This document shows, piece after piece, positions 6,182-7,776 of a stretch of 7,776 bases of DNA. Each line of letters starts with the position of its first letter. Positions within the stretch are counted from its first letter, which is position 1. The notes beneath the pieces were generated by a model. The model was not told where the DNA came from. It saw only the letters and a program-made list of their open reading frames with translations, and did no database searches. Source of the stretch: an uncultured Desulfobacterales bacterium (lineage in GTDB: Bacteria > Desulfobacterota > Desulfobacteria > Desulfobacterales > JAFDCJ01); contig CALZJV010000692.1 in the NCBI GenBank assembly GCA_945787595.1, positions 1,005 through 8,780 on the forward strand, in the 5' to 3' direction. The position numbers and the translations under genes were made by a program.

Positions 6182-6552
6182 TTGAGAGGCTGATCGATTC
6201 AGTCATTATTATTGATCATTTAAACGGTATAGACAAAGCCACCCATTTTATCCTTAATTTAGATCCAAGGCAGACTGCGATTTCGGTGATAACCCGGGCG
6301 GAAATTCTAACCGGCATTCATAAAGATGAGCAGACAGAAATCATTCACCTTCTGGATCAATATAAACTTTTGATTATAGATAAATCAATTGCGGATCTTG
6401 CAGCAAATCTGCGAAGGAAATATGGTTGGAAGTTGCCGGATGCTTTCCAAGCTGCATTGGCACAATACCACAAGGTAAAATTGAGCACACGAAATACAAA
6501 AGACTTCAAACCTCAAAAACATGATTTTGTCGAAATCCCATACTCGTTGTAA
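6178..6552 (+). CDS. vapC: VapC toxin, PIN-domain ribonuclease
   Basis: This 124-residue PIN-domain protein is a metal-dependent RNase toxin; family members cut tRNA or rRNA and stop translation when the antitoxin is lost. The acidic residues expected at the active site are present: D7 (with D13) in LIDSVIIIDHLNG (5-17), E42 in TRAEIL (39-44), D88 in KYGWKLPDAFQAAL (81-94), and D109 in STRNTKDF (103-110). The length is normal and nothing suggests inactivation. The start at 6178 overlaps the antitoxin stop by four bases (ATGA), typical of the family; an in-frame ATG at 6166 would add four residues. Which RNA it cuts cannot be read from the sequence. Confidence 0.9.
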   Translation: MIERLIDSVIIIDHLNGIDKATHFILNLDPRQTAISVITRAEILTGIHKDEQTEIIHLLDQYKLLIIDKSIADLAANLRRKYGWKLPDAFQAALAQYHKVKLSTRNTKDFKPQKHDFVEIPYSL

Positions 6553-6622
6553 CCGCCTCCCATTCCTTTCCGGAAAACAAAGCGATTAAATTCCGATACA
6601 TTTAAAAGGATGTTGAATTTTA

Positions 6623-6647
6623 GTGGGAGCGGCCTTTGCAGTTGCAA
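6623..6647. repeat. Degenerate single REP copy
   Basis: It begins GTGGGAGCGGC, the same 11-base core as both REP arms at 4057-4155, and continues CTTTGCAGTTGCAA where those have TTTCAGCCGCGA. The differences fit two single-base insertions and CpG-to-TpG/CpA decay. It has no inverted partner nearby. It lies where the adjacent monooxygenase-like reading frame stops resembling its family. Confidence 0.5.
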
Positions 6648-6830
6648 GTCCGCCAACGATTCCCATCTCCCAAGGAGCATAAGCCTTCTATCGTCTTCAA
6701 GGCTTTGATACAAATCACAACTAACGCAACCGGATTCAGCCCGCGTGGGACCCAGCATCGGCAGCATGATGCGCACTGCTTGCTCTTCGTTCTCCGGCGA
6801 TACCCGGATTCCCAGCGTGGCCACAATCAT
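6636..6830 (-). pseudogene. Truncated antibiotic-biosynthesis monooxygenase (ABM) domain gene
   Basis: From an ATG at 6830 the minus strand encodes about 60 residues of ABM/YgiN-like sequence: MIVATLGIRVSPENEEQAV (1-19), then ESGCVSCDLYQSLEDDRRL (32-50) and GRWESLADL (54-62). ABM proteins are small ferredoxin-like-fold enzymes or quinol monooxygenases of about 95-105 residues. Here the resemblance ends at ESLAD; the next codons are read from the REP-like sequence (6623-6647), and the frame runs on into vapC before stopping at 6513-6515. The last third, including the final strands, is absent, so the protein is probably not functional. The open frame also extends upstream to 6920 without family character. 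The ribosome site is weak. Truncation by insertion or recombination at the REP is inferred. Confidence 0.65.
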
Positions 6831-6973
6831 CGTTATTCTGCGCTCTCGCCACTGGTTGCACGTATGACCATGTGCTCGATATCGCAAGTTCTGTTCCAGG
6901 ATCCGGAATGTCACGCACAAAACGATTTAAGTGGTTGATTCGGCTGGATTTGGGAATTTGAAAGCGATAAGGA

Positions 6974-6996
6974 CCGGGCAACAAAGCTGAGCCCGG
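6974..6996. repeat. Small inverted repeat CCGGGC/GCCCGG
   Basis: CCGGGC (6974-6979) and GCCCGG (6991-6996) form a six-base-pair GC stem with an 11-nt loop. It sits three bases before the stronger hairpin at 7000-7030. No T-tract follows, so it is not an obvious terminator. Confidence 0.4.
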
Positions 6997-6999
6997 ATG

Positions 7000-7030
7000 A
7001 CGATATTTCGTACATGTAACGAAATATCGT
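7000..7030. repeat. Perfect 12-bp inverted repeat
   Basis: ACGATATTTCGT (7000-7011) and ACGAAATATCGT (7019-7030) are perfect reverse complements around a 7-nt loop, ACATGTA. It lies in a stretch without an intact gene. Such a perfect stem may be a protein-binding site, the end of a small mobile element or a hairpin. No poly-T follows on either strand. Confidence 0.6.
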
Positions 7031-7129
7031 GCGTGTCGAACAGGGGGAACGTATTCACCCGCCGGGCCGAGTGGCTGGGTCCGAGCGCGCCGACAGGGTC
7101 GGGATACCTTATGTCGTCGTGAGTAACGC

Positions 7130-7190
7130 AACGAGAGCCTGTCCTGAGCGCCGTTCCCCTGCTTTGCGGGGACACGCGAAGGAAAGGACC
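7130..7190. repeat. Palindromic intergenic repeat with GTCCTGAGCG core
   Basis: GTCCTGAGCG near 7140 and CGAAGGAAAGGAC near 7180 look like the two ends of a folded repeat, and TCCCC/GGGGA (7155-7172) forms a hairpin inside it. The phrase 'CCTGTCCTGAGC...CGAAGGA' resembles, from memory, an intergenic sequence repeated in many environmental bacterial genomes. Only one copy is visible here. Confidence 0.35.
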
Positions 7191-7242
7191 TCACCGCGTC
7201 AAAGTCGTTACCGCCATATCAGACGGTGAATTTCCTCGCAGT

Positions 7243-7354
7243 GCTCGGAACGACCAACGACGGGTCGGATTCTTCCCTCGCCGGGTTCACACACAATGAC
7301 GGTGCCGCACCGCTCGCTCAGAATGACAATGCCGTTGCGCCTATTCAGAACGAC
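7243..7354. repeat. Degenerate tandem array with a 27-bp period
   Basis: The phrase [T/C]CNGAA[T/C]GAC or a close variant ends at 7254, 7300, 7327 and 7354. The last three are exactly 27 bases apart. The units 7301-7327 and 7328-7354 match at about 17 of 27 positions, including TGCCG near the start and CAGAA(T/C)GAC at the end. On the minus strand each unit begins GTCRTTCTGAG or similar, resembling the GTCATTCTGAGCGA intergenic repeat known from many bacterial genomes. The array is non-coding. Confidence 0.5.
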
Positions 7355-7504
7355 AACAGCGCTATACTCATGAAATCTAGCTGACAAATTCCCAATTGCT
7401 CCAAGCTTGCGCTATTTGTGCAGCTATTGAAGCTGAGGCATGAATTTTTCGCGCAGGAGTCTTCGGTGGGAATTCGGAAGAATGTAGGCCGTAAACGCTG
7501 CAAT

Positions 7505-7753
7505 CTAAGTGTCCGAAACGGCAGTAACCTCCGCCAAAGCTTCTTCGATAACCGCGGCACTCACACCTCGCTTCTTCAGGCTGGACACTAATCCGGAAAC
7601 CGCATCGCTATCCAGACGTTCAAGGTCCTTGCTCAAGCGTTGGCCAACGTATGCGCGAATCAAAGGTTGGTAACCGGAGAAACCCAACAACGGAGCAATG
7701 CGCTTGAGGTCGTCAATGACATCTTCGGGCATCCGCAGTGTCACTGAAACCAT
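7505..7753 (-). CDS. Small ribbon-helix-helix (CopG-like) protein, possible orphan antitoxin
   Basis: This 82-residue protein opens with VSVTLRMPEDVIDDLKRIA (2-20) and continues LLGFSGYQPLIRAYVGQRL (22-40), a strand-helix-helix pattern of CopG/Arc-type DNA-binding proteins, with GFSGYQPLIRAYV typical of a group often annotated as antitoxin components. The C-terminal part, VSGLVSSLKKRGVSAAVIEE (52-71), looks helical. The start at 7753 is bounded by an in-frame stop at 7766-7768; the ribosome site (AGAGACC) is weak. No toxin gene follows in the 150 bp downstream; a partner could lie to the right, upstream of it and outside the window. It may be an orphan transcriptional repressor. The DNA-binding fold is moderately sure, the antitoxin role is inference. 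Confidence 0.65.
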   Translation of the reverse strand: MVSVTLRMPEDVIDDLKRIAPLLGFSGYQPLIRAYVGQRLSKDLERLDSDAVSGLVSSLKKRGVSAAVIEEALAEVTAVSDT

Positions 7754-7776
7754 TGGTCGGTCTCTATCTAGTCGAG

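Larger units (their letters stand above)
7031..7504. other. Gene-free stretch of decayed repeats
   Basis: Apart from the repeats listed, I see no coding sequence here: the open frames are short, mutually overlapping and of no recognisable family, and none has a credible ribosome site. The base composition is richer in CpG than the genes to the left. The segment 7355-7504, just downstream of the ribbon-helix-helix gene, was checked for a toxin partner; nothing recognisable is present. Confidence 0.5.

Noticed and set aside
7100..7140. Resemblance of GAGTAACGCAACGAGAG to conserved 16S rRNA sequence
   Set aside because: Only a short phrase is similar; the flanks do not match rRNA, so it is chance.
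6736..7194. 152-residue minus-strand open frame
   Set aside because: It spans hairpins and repeats, overlaps the ABM remnant in another frame, and its composition looks like translated non-coding DNA.
7345..7560. 71-residue minus-strand open frame downstream of the ribbon-helix-helix gene, considered as a toxin
   Set aside because: It begins inside that gene, has no toxin motif, and most of it reads through non-coding repeat-like sequence.

Overview
The window looks like an accessory stretch of a Gram-negative bacterial genome that holds surface-glycan genes. Four glycosyltransferases of cell-envelope type, a REP-type palindromic repeat pair, a type II toxin-antitoxin operon and several decayed intergenic repeats would fit a Desulfobacterota (deltaproteobacterial) genome. 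That assignment rests on family resemblance and repeat style only and is weak. No rRNA, tRNA, CRISPR array, transposase, integrase or phage gene is visible.

Left half (1-4007). Two genes read leftwards: a predicted GT-B glycosyltransferase of the COG4671 type (2495-1290), then a WcaL-like GT4 glycosyltransferase (1038 to beyond the left edge). They are separated by about 250 bp containing a hairpin and an AT-rich inverted-repeat element. A GT9 (heptosyltransferase-like) gene, 2808-4007, runs the other way. The 296 bp between the divergent genes contain a good sigma70 promoter for the leftward pair, a dyad at its predicted start of transcription, and a 13-bp palindrome just upstream of the GT9 gene.

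Middle (4008-5879). A REP pair in inverted orientation (4057-4155) with a third hairpin at its centre precedes a candidate promoter and a polytopic GT39/GT83-type glycosyltransferase. That gene appears to have lost its reading frame near its 3' end: the expected C-terminus is readable in another frame, ending at 5821 rather than 5879. Together the four enzymes suggest assembly or modification of a cell-surface polysaccharide or lipopolysaccharide; GT39/GT83 enzymes take lipid-linked sugars and the other three probably take nucleotide sugars. No sugar-nucleotide synthesis, polymerase or export gene lies in the window.

Right part (5880-7776). A compact vapBC operon (5942-6552, ATGA overlap) has its own sigma70 promoter and an AT-rich palindromic operator candidate. 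Beyond it lie about 950 bp without an intact gene: the 5' two-thirds of an antibiotic-biosynthesis-monooxygenase gene cut off at a degenerate REP, stable hairpins, and a degenerate 27-bp tandem array. At the right end a ribbon-helix-helix protein gene (7753-7505, leftward) has no recognisable toxin partner in view. The right part reads as a region of insertion and decay. I found no convincing new multigene system; the best leads are the broken GT39/GT83 gene, the REP-bounded pseudogene and the promoter-region dyads.
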